A stretch of DNA of 49,839 nt from Haloquadratum sp. (GTDB taxonomy: Archaea > Halobacteriota > Halobacteria > Halobacteriales > Haloferacaceae), in NCBI GenBank assembly GCA_028275165.1, contig JAQCNF010000163.1, positions 1-49,839 on the forward strand, in the 5' to 3' direction. A program made the translations under genes and the position numbers. Shown piece after piece: positions 27,727-36,907 of the stretch; within the stretch, counting starts at the first letter, position 1, and every line of letters begins with the position of its first letter. Below the pieces are notes generated by a model. It had not been told where the DNA came from. It searched no databases and saw only the letters and a program-made list of their open reading frames with translations.

Positions 27727-27903
27727 TTATCGATACTTTTTGAATCCCATCTCGCGTGCAACCTCGCGGAAGCACTGTCGACACAGATATATTTCGTACT
27801 TTCCGACAAGCCCCTGATTTCGACCACAGCGGCGGCACTCGTGGCTCTGGCCAGTCCGTTGGCTTGCATGTTCGCCTGTCTGCTCTGCTTCTGATTCACT
27901 CAT
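27727..27903 (-). CDS. rps14: Ribosomal protein uS14 (zinc form)
   Basis: 58 residues from the ATG at 27903. It has four zinc-binding cysteines, CRRC and CRQC, around [14 protein letters not shown]. The start overlaps the uL5 stop by 8 nt. The longer frame to 27927 is rejected because it lies inside uL5. Confidence 0.93.
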   Translation of the reverse strand: MSESEAEQTGEHASQRTGQSHECRRCGRNQGLVGKYEIYLCRQCFREVAREMGFKKYR

Positions 27904-28426
27904 TTTCACTCTCGCTCTGGATATCAACCTCGAAGTTCGCTTCTAAAAACATCACTGCATCTTCTGGCGTCAGCCGGTGCCGTGATGGAATTGTCTGCGT
28001 TGCTTTGTCTCGCTTGCTCACTCGGTACCCTGGTCGCGTCAGATTAACTGTCACATCAAGTCCGTAGATGCCGATCTGCGGGTCATATTCCTGCGAGGGG
28101 AACGTTGTGTGTTCTTCAATTCCGAAACTGAAGTTTCCGGTCTGATCAAACTGTCGTTCAGTTAAATTCGCAAATGAGAGCGCTGTCTGTAGAAACGCAT
28201 CTGCATCGTCGCCTCGCAGCGTGACTTTGGCGCCCATTGGGTCACCCTGACGAGCACCAAACTGGGTCGCTGCAGCTGTCGCAGTCGTCCGGACAGGCTG
28301 TTGTCCGGCTATTTCTGCGAGAATCTCTTCTGCATTGGCAAGTTCACGTCCACCCTCTCCGACAGCCATATGTACAACGACCTTCTCAATTTGCGGCTCT
28401 CGCATTTCATGGAAAGCATCACTCAT
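27896..28426 (-). CDS. rpl5: Ribosomal protein uL5
   Basis: 176 residues. Binds 5S rRNA and contacts the small subunit and P-site tRNA. Typical segments are [20 protein letters not shown] and [19 protein letters not shown]. It overlaps eS4 by 4 nt and uS14 by 8 nt. Confidence 0.96.
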   Translation of the reverse strand: MSDAFHEMREPQIEKVVVHMAVGEGGRELANAEEILAEIAGQQPVRTTATAAATQFGARQGDPMGAKVTLRGDDADAFLQTALSFANLTERQFDQTGNFSFGIEEHTTFPSQEYDPQIGIYGLDVTVNLTRPGYRVSKRDKATQTIPSRHRLTPEDAVMFLEANFEVDIQSESENE

Positions 28427-29130
28427 TCGCTCTCACCCTCAGTAAAGTTTTCATCGATAACGACAACATATGGTTCGATCGTTTCGAAACGACCGTCTTC
28501 AGTTACGACACTTACTGTATTCTCCCCGCTTCCTGACGTGACCGTTATCGCGTCAATTTCACCGATTTCGCCAGAATGACTTCCGGCAACAGCTGTGACC
28601 AGTGCACCTTCCTCATATGGGAAGTGCGCAATGATTTCGCTCGTCTCGTTATCGATCACAAGTGAGTCTCTTGTACTGTAATCAACACCGGTTTCCTCGA
28701 CTCGGATATTCGACCCATCATGCAGCGTGATTTGTGTCGCCCCGCCGGCAACATGCTGTTTACTGACAACTTTGCCCAGGCGGCTCTGTGCTGAGTCTGC
28801 GTCGATTGGTGTCAGTGCAAGTCGACCACCCGCTTCGGGGAAGACGCGGTAGTGTTCTTCTCGCTCGGTGAATACTAAAATGTCAAACAGCCCCACTGGG
28901 CGCTGTTCATCGGAGACAGCAGTTCCATTGATCAATACAGTATCTTGATTAAGCGCATACCGTGCCTCTTTTGTCGTGTCTACATAGCCCAACACGTCGC
29001 GGAGAAGGATGATGAGTGGAACGCCAGACTCGCCGTGAGGGCCTGCCCCTGCTTTGACCGTGAAGGTTTGTGTCTTCCGCTCAATTGGCCATGCGTTTGG
29101 AGCCGAAAGTCGTTTTTGATGTCGAGTCAT
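28423..29130 (-). CDS. rps4e: Ribosomal protein eS4
   Basis: 235 residues, the archaeal/eukaryotic S4e. It has the N-terminal S4-like RNA-binding part ([20 protein letters not shown], then [15 protein letters not shown]) and a KOW-type C-terminal segment. It sits between uL24 and uL5 as in other archaea, overlapping both by 4 nt. Confidence 0.95.
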   Translation of the reverse strand: MTRHQKRLSAPNAWPIERKTQTFTVKAGAGPHGESGVPLIILLRDVLGYVDTTKEARYALNQDTVLINGTAVSDEQRPVGLFDILVFTEREEHYRVFPEAGGRLALTPIDADSAQSRLGKVVSKQHVAGGATQITLHDGSNIRVEETGVDYSTRDSLVIDNETSEIIAHFPYEEGALVTAVAGSHSGEIGEIDAITVTSGSGENTVSVVTEDGRFETIEPYVVVIDENFTEGESE

Positions 29131-29489
29131 TGCTCATCCTCTGTCGACTCAAGCCTGGCAACTCGGACATCGTCTTCAAGTGTGAGTTCTGTGACTCGGA
29201 GATTTGAGGCATCAAGCGGCCGTGGGACCTCCTCCCCGTCAGCCTTTTCAATTGTCACATCTTCGACATGGACGACCGTCTCTGTGAGGTCGACCTTGAC
29301 AACTTCAGCCTCTGTTCCAGCGAAATCGCCGCGAAGTATCTCGACAGTATCACCGCTGTTCACGCGGACGTTTCGTTGGTCATACTCCTCTCGAAGATCA
29401 TCGGAGAGCGTTGCTCGTACAGCACGCTGACGCTCATGTAGTGGCGCATTACGTGTCCGTGTTCGTTGTTTATGTGGTTGTTGTGACAT
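29127..29489 (-). CDS. rpl24: Ribosomal protein uL24
   Basis: 120 residues with a KOW motif ([20 protein letters not shown]) that contacts 23S rRNA at assembly. The basic N-terminus ([20 protein letters not shown]) and acidic tail are normal for haloarchaea. It lies 6 nt after uL14. Confidence 0.95.
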   Translation of the reverse strand: MSQQPHKQRTRTRNAPLHERQRAVRATLSDDLREEYDQRNVRVNSGDTVEILRGDFAGTEAEVVKVDLTETVVHVEDVTIEKADGEEVPRPLDASNLRVTELTLEDDVRVARLESTEDEQ

Positions 29490-29495
29490 AGTAAA

Positions 29496-29894
29496 TTACA
29501 CAATCATCGTGGCAGTCGAAGCAATGCTCCCAAAGCGTTCGGCCACCTCGCGGGCGATCGGACCCTTTATTTCGGTCCCTCGTGGCTCTTCCATCTCGTC
29601 AATCACGACTGCTGCATTATCTTCGAACTTCACGCGGCGGCCATTCGGTCTTCGAATGGATTTGCGTTGTCTGATGATAACTGCCTGTAACACCTGCCGT
29701 CGCATCTCGGGTGTTCCTTTAGTCACCGATACAGTGACCTGATCGCCAATTCCTGCTTTGGGGTGTCGATTCTTTGTTCCTGAATAACCCTTGACACTGA
29801 TGACTTTCAGTTCACGCGCACCAGTATTATCTGCGCAGTTGATGAGTGACCCACGTGAAAGCCCTTTTGTCACGTCTGCTTTCAGTGCTTCCAT
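29496..29894 (-). CDS. rpl14: Ribosomal protein uL14
   Basis: 132 residues. Conserved uL14 segments are [20 protein letters not shown] and VVIIRQRK-like [14 protein letters not shown]. It lies at the subunit interface near the factor-binding region. It shares one base with uS17. Confidence 0.96.
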   Translation of the reverse strand: MEALKADVTKGLSRGSLINCADNTGARELKVISVKGYSGTKNRHPKAGIGDQVTVSVTKGTPEMRRQVLQAVIIRQRKSIRRPNGRRVKFEDNAAVVIDEMEEPRGTEIKGPIAREVAERFGSIASTATMIV

Positions 29895-30220
29895 TAAAGC
29901 TCACGCTCCAGTTGCTCAACAACAACGTGTGACTTTGTCTTCGATAGTGGTCGGGTCTCTGCGATTCGAACCGTCTCTCCTTCCGATAAATCCATACACG
30001 GCGGTGCATGGGCCGGAATTCGACTTCGCCGCTTCATAGAGCGGTCGTATTTCGGAACGCGAACGTCATACTCGCGCTGAACGATGACGGTTTTTGTCAT
30101 GTCTGTGGAAGCAACAGTGCCTTCGAGTGTCTGTCCCCGCACCGAAAGGGTACCATGGAACGGACAGTTCGCATCCGAACACTCCTGCTCCGGTTCTTGT
30201 ATATTCAATCCTATTGCCAT
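29894..30220 (-). CDS. rps17: Ribosomal protein uS17
   Basis: 108 residues. It carries the archaeal N-terminal [20 protein letters not shown] and the conserved YVRVPKYDR-like [17 protein letters not shown] block. Its ATG overlaps the Rpp29 stop by 10 nt. Confidence 0.95.
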   Translation of the reverse strand: MAIGLNIQEPEQECSDANCPFHGTLSVRGQTLEGTVASTDMTKTVIVQREYDVRVPKYDRSMKRRSRIPAHAPPCMDLSEGETVRIAETRPLSKTKSHVVVEQLEREL

Positions 30221-30630
30221 AATCTATCTCCTGCTTTTTCTGTCCGCAAGACAGGTCGTGAGAGTAACTGTGATCCATCCACCGTAACGTAAGCTACGTC
30301 CTCGCAACAGTTCGACTGGCCAGAGTGAGTAGCACTCGTCGTTTCGAACTGAAGTTCAGATGCAGTCCCCGGCATGTTCATATCGCCGGCGGTTTCATCT
30401 GTATCCGCTGCATGTACGCGGGTATCGGTACCCACTACGAACTCAAACCTCGTATGCTGCTTTGGTACAGCACACACCCGAGCGTCAACAGCCCCAATAT
30501 GGAGCATCTGTCGTGTTTCATCTACGACACGACCGGATATTCCGCGAAGATCGGTATTCGCTGCTTCCACTACCTGAACGGGCAGCCCGATCAGTTCGTG
30601 ACGGATGAGTGTCTCAGGTGTTAATGTCAT
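30211..30630 (-). CDS. rnp1: RNase P protein component Rpp29
   Basis: 139 residues. Rpp29 is an archaeal/eukaryotic protein subunit of RNase P, which matures the 5' ends of tRNAs. The OB-like core is shown by LPVQVVEAANTDLRGISGRV and DETRQMLHI. Between them and the C-terminus is a low-complexity Thr/Ser/Asp insert, longer than usual. Placement between uL29 and uS17 is the standard euryarchaeal position, which supports the call. Confidence 0.92.
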   Translation of the reverse strand: MTLTPETLIRHELIGLPVQVVEAANTDLRGISGRVVDETRQMLHIGAVDARVCAVPKQHTRFEFVVGTDTRVHAADTDETAGDMNMPGTASELQFETTSATHSGQSNCCEDVAYVTVDGSQLLSRPVLRTEKAGDRLWQ

Positions 30631-30638
30631 ATATCTGT

Positions 30639-30848
30639 CTACCCTTCGCTGTCGCCTTCTTCCTGCTGAATTGTTTTAATTCGCGCAATCGTCCGCTTCA
30701 ATTCACCGACGCGACCGGGGTTCTCTGGTGCTCCACCAGCGGCCTGTACTGCCTTCATATTCAACAACTCCGTCTCAAGCTCTTCAAGCTCGGCTTCCCG
30801 CTCAGCAGCAGTCATATCACGTATCTCTTCAGCGTATAATATTGCCAT
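30639..30848 (-). CDS. rpl29: Ribosomal protein uL29
   Basis: 69 residues, two helices ([20 protein letters not shown] and [15 protein letters not shown]), with acidic ends. Lies next to the nascent-chain exit. It shares one base with uS3 and sits 8 nt before Rpp29. Confidence 0.94.
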   Translation of the reverse strand: MAILYAEEIRDMTAAEREAELEELETELLNMKAVQAAGGAPENPGRVGELKRTIARIKTIQQEEGDSEG

Positions 30849-31780
30849 TACTCTTCGTCCTCACTCGGTATCTCATCAGTCTCCATCTCAGCAACGAGGT
30901 CTTCGGCCTCAGCTTCAACTTCTTCGTCTAGCTCTTCAAGATCAGCCTCGATTTCAGCTTCAACTGATTCGACGTCTTCTTCAACTGCACCCGTTTCAAC
31001 AGTCTCTTCACCAGTTTCCTCAATGACGTCCTCAACCACTTCTTCATCAATAACCTCCTCGGGTGCCTCCGTTGGAATTTCAACGTCTTCGTCCTCACCA
31101 ACATCAGGAATCTCTTCAGGCTCTTCTTCGAGCAATGATTCGACTCCTTCAGTTTCGGTCATCTGTTCGACGGGCTCGACATCCACGTCCTCATGAACCT
31201 CGAAATCATCTGGGAGTTCTGCCCCTGGAGGAATCGTCTTGACTGTGACGCCAATGGTACCGAGTTTCATCACCGCAACGCCCTGTCCTTCGTCGACAAT
31301 CTCCTGTGCAGGTTCGCCGTTGTGCTTGATGTACCCCCGATTAAACTTTTCTACGCGTGAGCGTGCGCCTGTCACTTTCCCACTGAGGACAATCTCGGCT
31401 CCGAGTGCGCCTGCTTCCATAATTCGATCGATGGTGGTATGACCCGCTTTCCTAAAGTACCACCCTCGCTCTAAGGCATTCGCTAATCGGTCTGCGACGA
31501 TCCGTGCGTTGAGATCCGGCTCTTCAACCTCTTGTACGTCGATTTGTGGGTCATCCAGATTAAATCGGTTCTCGAGCTGTTGTGTTACTTTTCGAATGTT
31601 CTTTCCACCCTTGCCAATGACCATTCCTGGCTTCTCGGCCTTGAGGACGATCTGGGTACCCATCGGGGTTTTGGCAACATCCATGCCACCATATCCGGCA
31701 CGACCAAGCTCTTCTGCAAAGAATTCATCTATCTGCGACCGCTGGAGGCCGTCCTCAATGAACTGGTGTTCGTCAGCCAT
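30848..31780 (-). CDS. rps3: Ribosomal protein uS3 with long acidic tail
   Basis: 310 residues. Residues 1-200 are the uS3 core with the KH domain ([20 protein letters not shown]) and the mRNA-entry C-terminal domain. The last ~105 residues are almost entirely Glu, Asp, Val, Ala and Thr. Such acidic tails are typical of haloarchaeal uS3. It shares one base each with uL22 and uL29. Confidence 0.96.
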   Translation of the reverse strand: MADEHQFIEDGLQRSQIDEFFAEELGRAGYGGMDVAKTPMGTQIVLKAEKPGMVIGKGGKNIRKVTQQLENRFNLDDPQIDVQEVEEPDLNARIVADRLANALERGWYFRKAGHTTIDRIMEAGALGAEIVLSGKVTGARSRVEKFNRGYIKHNGEPAQEIVDEGQGVAVMKLGTIGVTVKTIPPGAELPDDFEVHEDVDVEPVEQMTETEGVESLLEEEPEEIPDVGEDEDVEIPTEAPEEVIDEEVVEDVIEETGEETVETGAVEEDVESVEAEIEADLEELDEEVEAEAEDLVAEMETDEIPSEDEE

Positions 31781-32241
31781 TAGATATCTCCCTCTTCGGC
31801 AATGAGTTCGACATCACATAGCGTCGTGTTCCACGGATCAGCACTTCCGAATGCTCGTGGCTTTCTACCCTGTCGTTCGCCAACTTTGTGCGCTGCGACA
31901 TGTGTGATTGTCATCGACGAGTCGTCGAATCCCTGCTCAGTTGCGTTCGCCTTCACGTTCGAAATAAGTTCTTTGAACGCCTTTGATGCCTTTTCAGGGT
32001 AGCGACCTGCGTCCCATCCATCAATATCACTTCGATGTCCGACACCAGTATTGTGTTGCCGGAATGCTACAGACTGCCGCTCGGCTATCACATCGTCAAG
32101 ATATGCGGCCGCATTATCCAGCGTCTGGCCTTTAATTTCGCGTGCGACTGCTTTACTATGCTTCAAACTAATTGGCCGCTCTCGGAGCATACCCTTGGCA
32201 GTTGTCTCCGGGTCGGCCTCAACACTGTAACTAATACCCAT
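31780..32241 (-). CDS. rpl22: Ribosomal protein uL22
   Basis: 153 residues. The core is [20 protein letters not shown], and the loop lining the exit tunnel is [15 protein letters not shown]. Acidic at both ends, as expected of a halophile. It lies between uS19 and uS3 with 2 nt and 1 nt junctions. Confidence 0.95.
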   Translation of the reverse strand: MGISYSVEADPETTAKGMLRERPISLKHSKAVAREIKGQTLDNAAAYLDDVIAERQSVAFRQHNTGVGHRSDIDGWDAGRYPEKASKAFKELISNVKANATEQGFDDSSMTITHVAAHKVGERQGRKPRAFGSADPWNTTLCDVELIAEEGDI

Positions 32242-32243
32242 AA

Positions 32244-32666
32244 TTATTTGAGTGGCACGAATTTCGAAGATCGAGTTGCCCCGATTCCCGCCTGTCCATG
32301 CTCAACAGACGTTCGAGTAAGCTGAAACTCACCGAGATAATGACCGATCATTTCTGGTTCAATCCGAACGCGTTCGAATGATTGTCCAGTGTAGACAGCG
32401 AATGTCTTCTCGACAAACGATGGTAAAATTGGCATATCGCGGAGGTGTGTCCGAATTGGGTCATTAGCTGTTTCCTGTACACCGGCATCTTTCGCCTCCT
32501 GTCGGAGTTTCTGCTGCTCGGTAGATAGTCCTCGCTGTATGGTTCGCCGCTGTCGAGCGGGAAGCAATTCTGCAACCTCCTCTAGTGACATTTCTTTGAG
32601 CTGTTCGAGCGTGTGACCACGGTAGGTGAACTCACCTTCGCGGCCGGTTCGGTATTCAGAACTCAT
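32244..32666 (-). CDS. rps19: Ribosomal protein uS19
   Basis: 140 residues from the ATG at 32666 ([20 protein letters not shown]). The open frame extends 44 codons upstream into uL2, and that extension is rejected. The C-terminal part with [20 protein letters not shown] is the conserved uS19 end in the head of the small subunit. Confidence 0.95.
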   Translation of the reverse strand: MSSEYRTGREGEFTYRGHTLEQLKEMSLEEVAELLPARQRRTIQRGLSTEQQKLRQEAKDAGVQETANDPIRTHLRDMPILPSFVEKTFAVYTGQSFERVRIEPEMIGHYLGEFQLTRTSVEHGQAGIGATRSSKFVPLK

Positions 32667-32670
32667 ATGA

Positions 32671-33402
32671 TTAGTCGCTACCTCCATTCCCACCACGGCC
32701 GGTCCGCTTCGAAGCAATATCTCCGACTTTCCGACCAGGTGGTGCATCTCGTGATATAGACTTTGGTTGTCCTGGATGCTGTCGACCTCCACCACCAAAT
32801 GGATGATCGACAGCGTTCATCGCAACGCCTCGCACTCGTGGCCACTTGATTCCACGGGCCCGCATTTTGTGATGCTTATTCCCGGCTTTGACCAGAGGCT
32901 TCTCAGTTCGCCCCCCACCGGCGACAACACCAATCGTGGCTCGACACTCTGGGTTGAGTCGTTTCGACTCACCAGAAGGTAACTGAACAACAGTTACCTG
33001 TCGGTCGTGTGTCACCAACTGCGCGCTGGTCCCTGAAGCGCGGGCAAACTTTCCGCCGTCGCCAACTTGCCGCTCAACATTACAGACGGGAACTCCCTCT
33101 GGAATTTCAGCAAGTGGTAGCGTATTTCCCGGCTTGATTTCTGCACTGACACCAATCTGGATTTGCTCGCCGACTCGAACACCTTCAGGAGCCAAGACGA
33201 GCCGTTGTTCGCCATCATCGAACTCGACGGCCGCAACTGGTGCACTCCGAGCAGGATCATGCTCGATATCAACGATTGTCCCTGAAACTGTCTCATCACT
33301 CTCCGGCTGTTTGTGAGATAGTTCAGACTTATACCGGTGTGATGGTGCTCGAAACGTTGGTGTGCCACGTCCTCGACGTTGTCCTTGTATTCGTCGCCCC
33401 AT
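32671..33402 (-). CDS. rpl2: Ribosomal protein uL2
   Basis: 243 residues. The active-site-proximal loop [20 protein letters not shown] is the archaeal version of the universal VDHPHGGG motif. The basic N-terminus begins [20 protein letters not shown]. It is central to subunit association and peptide-bond formation. Spacing to uS19 is 4 nt and to uL23 2 nt. Confidence 0.97.
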   Translation of the reverse strand: MGRRIQGQRRGRGTPTFRAPSHRYKSELSHKQPESDETVSGTIVDIEHDPARSAPVAAVEFDDGEQRLVLAPEGVRVGEQIQIGVSAEIKPGNTLPLAEIPEGVPVCNVERQVGDGGKFARASGTSAQLVTHDRQVTVVQLPSGESKRLNPECRATIGVVAGGGRTEKPLVKAGNKHHKMRARGIKWPRVRGVAMNAVDHPFGGGGRQHPGQPKSISRDAPPGRKVGDIASKRTGRGGNGGSD

Positions 33403-33404
33403 GC

Positions 33405-33659
33405 TCAGAACACCCCGATCCGCGAAGCAACTTCCTGTGCGTCATCATCTGAAGAGAGTCGGACAGTTGCTTTCTTTTTTGCTTGTGGAGTAATTTGTGT
33501 ATTTATATGTGTGATGTCGACCTCGTACCGTGATTCTACTTCAGACTTAATCTCGGGCTTAGCTGCGTCGACATCAACGATGAACTGTAATTTGTTCTCA
33601 AAATCCATCTCATCCATCGCTTTCTCGGTAACTAATGGGTGGTCTATGAGTGAACTCAT
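33405..33659 (-). CDS. rpl23: Ribosomal protein uL23
   Basis: 84 residues. Begins SSLIDHPLVTEKAMDEMDFE and contains the conserved TEKA and KSEVESRYEVDITHINT stretches. It forms the docking site for SRP and Sec at the exit tunnel. It overlaps the uL4 stop by 4 nt (ATGA). Confidence 0.95.
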   Translation of the reverse strand: MSSLIDHPLVTEKAMDEMDFENKLQFIVDVDAAKPEIKSEVESRYEVDITHINTQITPQAKKKATVRLSSDDDAQEVASRIGVF

Positions 33660-34402
33660 CGTGATTTCAGCTCCGTAATCGCTGCCTTCGAATAAACTGT
33701 GAGTCGGCCAGCATGTGTTCCTGGGGCAAGCTCTTCTGCTCCGAGGTTGTCCGCAGTAACGACGTCTGCGCCGGCTAAATTCCGCGCTGCTCGGGACGGT
33801 TCATCAGCTGTGACGAACAAAACAGACGTGGGTGTTTTGTACTTTCGTCCACGTGTTTTTCCACGCCCGGCCCTGATTGTCGTGTTCTCATCTGCCCGTT
33901 CAATATCGCTATGTAAGCCGAGTGTTTCGAGCAGATCAACGACTTCCCTTGTCTTGTTCAAAGACTCAAACTCATCGGTAATCACAATCGGGAATGAAGC
34001 TTCTGTTTCGAAGTCGTGCCCTCGGTCTTCGACAATCTCTGGGTTCGCTGTCGCTGCAATCGCAGAGCGAATTGCCAGTTGGCGCTCTTTATCATTGATA
34101 TCCTTCCCTTGGTTTTTCTCAGCTTTTGGTGGATGTGCTTTCCGACCCTTTACTGTCTGGGGAACACGCCGGGCACGCCCACTCTCGCGTGGCACGTGAG
34201 CCATTCCTCTGCCACTGCCGAACGATTCTGCAGGTGTCCGCATTCCCGCATATGGATCTGCTCCATACGGTTGCTTGCGGTTTGCCTGTGCTGCGACGAC
34301 GGCTCGTTGGATAAGGTCGGGCCTATACGGTGTGTTGAAGATGTCCGGAAGCGTCGTCGACTCAGCTTCTTCACCATCGACGTTGTATACTGTTGTTTCC
34401 AT
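33656..34402 (-). CDS. rpl4: Ribosomal protein uL4
   Basis: 248 residues. The long tunnel loop is GRGMAHVPRESGRARRVPQT. Near the end are the KTRGRKYKTPTSVLFVTADE segment and the C-terminal SRAARNLAGADVVTADNLGA. The archaeal insertions are normal. It lies 3 nt after uL3. Confidence 0.96.
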   Translation of the reverse strand: METTVYNVDGEEAESTTLPDIFNTPYRPDLIQRAVVAAQANRKQPYGADPYAGMRTPAESFGSGRGMAHVPRESGRARRVPQTVKGRKAHPPKAEKNQGKDINDKERQLAIRSAIAATANPEIVEDRGHDFETEASFPIVITDEFESLNKTREVVDLLETLGLHSDIERADENTTIRAGRGKTRGRKYKTPTSVLFVTADEPSRAARNLAGADVVTADNLGAEELAPGTHAGRLTVYSKAAITELKSR

Positions 34403-34405
34403 AAG

Positions 34406-35422
34406 TTATCCCTGGTTAGAAGCGGTTGAAACGTGTCGAACCTCGGGGTCAAGACGAGGCTGACCAGTCGGTCGGACCGCTGGCCGGAACCGGAGCAGTC
34501 GTTTGTCAGGGCCAGGAAGCGACCCCTTGATTAACGAGTATGGGCCATCGACTTCCCCGTACCCGACGAAGCCACCGTCAACACTCGGCTCAGAGCCGGT
34601 ACCGACGGTAATAAGTCGCTTGTTTAGCTCAGTTCGCTGGTGATAGCCTGTCTGTCCCTGCTGTGGAACTGTTGATCGGACACGCGATGGATTCCACGGA
34701 CCGAGATTTCCGATCCGACGGCGGAACCCCTGCCGCGCATGTTTGCCCTTCCGTTTCTGGACACCCCAGCGCTTGACTGGGCCCTGGGTCCCCTTTCCTT
34801 TCGTAATTCCGGCAACATCCAGATATTCACCAGAACGAAAGATATCTGTCATCTCGTGTTCGCCACCCGTCTCAACAAGATCAAGCCCATACTCGACGCG
34901 TTCAGCGATACTCCCACCACCAACTCGGGTCTCCATCACATCTGGCTTCTTCTTTGGCACATTATCGACCGCGACAGGTAAAGTGTGGGTAATAATTCTG
35001 ATATCATCGATCCTGCCTTCCTCAAGCGCACCCTCTATGTTGTCTGCGTCCGCTTCAAAGGTATCCTCACTCGGAAGATCAAGAGTGCGGTCTAAGCTCT
35101 CATCAAAGTCTCGAGCCCAGACTTCAGTCAGTGGCTTTGTTCCATACGGCGTATTTTCGTAAGCTCGAAGCGCAACTGCTCGCATTGGTGGTGTCTCAAC
35201 GACAGTCACCGGAACGGCTTCCTCAATTCCCTCTCGTGGTGAGTTGGCCTCATCGTTCACCATCATCACCTGCGTCATTCCTGCTTTGTACCCTGCGAAT
35301 CCCTGTAGAATAGGTGATCCGTCATTGTCTGGCCAAGACCGGATACGGGGAACTTCGGAGGTCGCTCGCTTCCGCGGGCTGAAACCCATCGAGCCTTTTC
35401 GTGGTCTGTTTGATTGTGGCAT
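34406..35422 (-). CDS. rpl3: Ribosomal protein uL3
   Basis: 338 residues from the ATG at 35422 (MPQSNRPRKGSMGFSPRKRA). The frame is open 66 codons further upstream, inside the SPOUT gene, and is rejected there. Core motifs: GFAGYKAGMTQVMMVNDE, then GTQGPVKRWGVQKRKGKHAR, then GNLGPWNPSRVRSTVPQQGQ. It is the first ribosomal gene of the block. Confidence 0.96.
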   Translation of the reverse strand: MPQSNRPRKGSMGFSPRKRATSEVPRIRSWPDNDGSPILQGFAGYKAGMTQVMMVNDEANSPREGIEEAVPVTVVETPPMRAVALRAYENTPYGTKPLTEVWARDFDESLDRTLDLPSEDTFEADADNIEGALEEGRIDDIRIITHTLPVAVDNVPKKKPDVMETRVGGGSIAERVEYGLDLVETGGEHEMTDIFRSGEYLDVAGITKGKGTQGPVKRWGVQKRKGKHARQGFRRRIGNLGPWNPSRVRSTVPQQGQTGYHQRTELNKRLITVGTGSEPSVDGGFVGYGEVDGPYSLIKGSLPGPDKRLLRFRPAVRPTGQPRLDPEVRHVSTASNQG

Positions 35423-35426
35423 GATA

Positions 35427-36272
35427 TTACTCCGTAAGCGTAAGGATTGAAAGTGAGGCGAACATTGCTTCCTCAGTTCGCACCACCTCACATCCCTGTT
35501 GCGGAATCGTATTGAGCCAGAGGTCAAACCCGACACCGTTGGAGGGCTCGACAGTGGCCTCAGGGTCGCTTGGTACGTCGACCCCAAGGATGGCTGGAAG
35601 CCCTCGGCCAGGTGAACCAAACACCACTGTTGCCCCTTTATTCGTTAGCCGTGCAGACAGCGTGGACATCAGTGAGGGGGTGATAGCAGTGCCATGTCGA
35701 GAGGTTGCGATTCGAACCCCTGCTTCATCTCGATTGAGTGCGTCTGACAGGTCCATACGAGAGACCTGGAAGCCCGGTAGTGGCTCATCAATGAGCCGTG
35801 CCCGGACTGGTTCTCGCGAAGAGATTCTGATGGCAACGCGTTCTCCCTCAGTGAGCGTCATTGTCGACGGTTGCACGAGCGAGATTGGGTGTTGTAGTTC
35901 ACAATTGACCCGAACGCGGCCTTCAGATCCGACCTCGGTCACGATTCCTTGTGTTAACGACTCTGAATCATCTGATTCAGAGCCGGTCATAGACGGGATA
36001 CGGAGGGGCGGTAAGACACCTGCGTACTCAAGTTCATCACGACGTCCCCAGAGCGACTTTCGAAGCGTAGGCGGAGTCGCCGCGTAACTGAGTACAGTTT
36101 CAACGAATTCACCCGCGAAGCTGGTTTCACCGGCCTTATCGTTGAATACGACGAGTGAATCAGCTTGGAACACCGCTGCCGCGCGAGCGATGTACCCAAT
36201 TTTCAGGGTCGCTGTCCGCTTATCTTCAGTCTCGCGAACGACAGAGGATGGAACGAGTAGTGTTAATGTCAT
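35427..36272 (-). CDS. SPOUT-fold RNA methyltransferase (DUF171)
   Basis: 281 residues from the ATG at 36272 (MTLTLLVPSSVVRETEDKRT); an upstream in-frame ATG at 36317 is less typical. This family lies just before rpl3 in many archaea, is predicted to methylate RNA, and carries an inserted OB-like middle domain (about 120-190). The C-terminal knot with VVFGSPGRGLPAILGVD is the expected SAM-binding part. The target RNA is not established here. It heads the ribosomal block, 4 nt before uL3, so is presumably co-regulated with it. Confidence 0.85.
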   Translation of the reverse strand: MTLTLLVPSSVVRETEDKRTATLKIGYIARAAAVFQADSLVVFNDKAGETSFAGEFVETVLSYAATPPTLRKSLWGRRDELEYAGVLPPLRIPSMTGSESDDSESLTQGIVTEVGSEGRVRVNCELQHPISLVQPSTMTLTEGERVAIRISSREPVRARLIDEPLPGFQVSRMDLSDALNRDEAGVRIATSRHGTAITPSLMSTLSARLTNKGATVVFGSPGRGLPAILGVDVPSDPEATVEPSNGVGFDLWLNTIPQQGCEVVRTEEAMFASLSILTLTE

Positions 36273-36449
36273 ACCTGCCCGTTCCGTATCACGTCTTGAC
36301 TGTGTTTCTGATATCAAATCGCTCGGTAAAAGGCTAGCGAAAGGGAATTCCCCTGAGAATCAGTCTCATGACTCTTTCCAAACTCACACTGCGTAGAGAC
36401 GTTCGCAATATTTATCAGTGACTCAATATTCATTCAACATGTCGTGAAA
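36273..36449. promoter_or_regulatory. Divergent control region of the ribosomal block and tRNA-Gly
   Basis: On the plus strand AATATTTATC (36408-36417) lies about 40 nt before the mature tRNA, a plausible TATA-like box for the tRNA. On the minus strand the best candidate for the ribosomal block is CTTTTACC near 36333-36340, which would leave a leader of about 40 nt. No attenuator or ribosomal-protein binding site was recognised. Confidence 0.4.
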
Positions 36450-36520
36450 GCGCTGGTAGTGTAGTGGTATCACGTGACCTTGCCATGGTCACAACCCGGG
36501 TTCAAATCCCGGCCAGCGCA
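36450..36520 (+). tRNA. tRNA-Gly (anticodon GCC)
   Basis: 71 nt. The acceptor GCGCTGG pairs with CCAGCGC, with discriminator A at 36520. D-arm, anticodon arm GTGAC-CTTGCCATG-GTCAC with GCC in the loop, and T-arm CCGGG-TTCAAAT-CCCGG are all intact. CCA is not encoded. No intron. The next ORF starts only 18 nt past the end. Confidence 0.97.
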
Positions 36521-36538
36521 CTTCTTCTGAGAATACAT

Positions 36539-36865
36539 ATGACAGTGATTGCATTACTGAGTGTGGCACCAGTTATCGAAGACAGTATGGCCAGTGAAGT
36601 GGCTAAAGCTGTCGATGCGCTCGACAATCATGCGGTGAGTTACGAGACGAATCCAATGGGGACTGTTATCGAGTCAGACGATATTCAGACATTACTTGAA
36701 GCGGTTGAGGCTGCGCACACAGCAGTCGAAGCAGACCGCGTGAGCACTGTATTAAAGATTGATGATAAACGAGACTCTGCCAGCGACGCATCGGAAAAAG
36801 TATCTGCGGTTGCTGATCAACTTGGCCGGTACCCAGCTAGCACCTCAGATAACTCCCCCAGCTGA
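36539..36865 (+). CDS. MTH1187/YkoF-family thiamine-binding protein
   Basis: 108 residues of the MTH1187 (DUF77) family, small ferredoxin-like proteins that bind thiamine or its hydroxymethylpyrimidine precursor. Motifs: VIALLSVAPVIEDSMASEVA, VSYETNPMGTVIESDDI, VSTVLKIDDKRD. The start at 36539 matches the family; the longer frame (36464) runs through the tRNA and is rejected. There is no room for its own promoter outside the tRNA, so it is probably co-transcribed with it. mch follows 42 nt downstream with a TATA-like box of its own. Confidence 0.88.
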   Translation: MTVIALLSVAPVIEDSMASEVAKAVDALDNHAVSYETNPMGTVIESDDIQTLLEAVEAAHTAVEADRVSTVLKIDDKRDSASDASEKVSAVADQLGRYPASTSDNSPS

Positions 36866-36907
36866 GTCTAGCCAACTTCTTAACCCAGTCAGCACCCATG
36901 ATTCAAC

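Noticed and set aside
35423-35620. Extended N-terminus of uL3
   Set aside because: It would overlap the SPOUT methyltransferase gene in another frame, and uL3 begins at MPQSNRPRKGSMGF in relatives.
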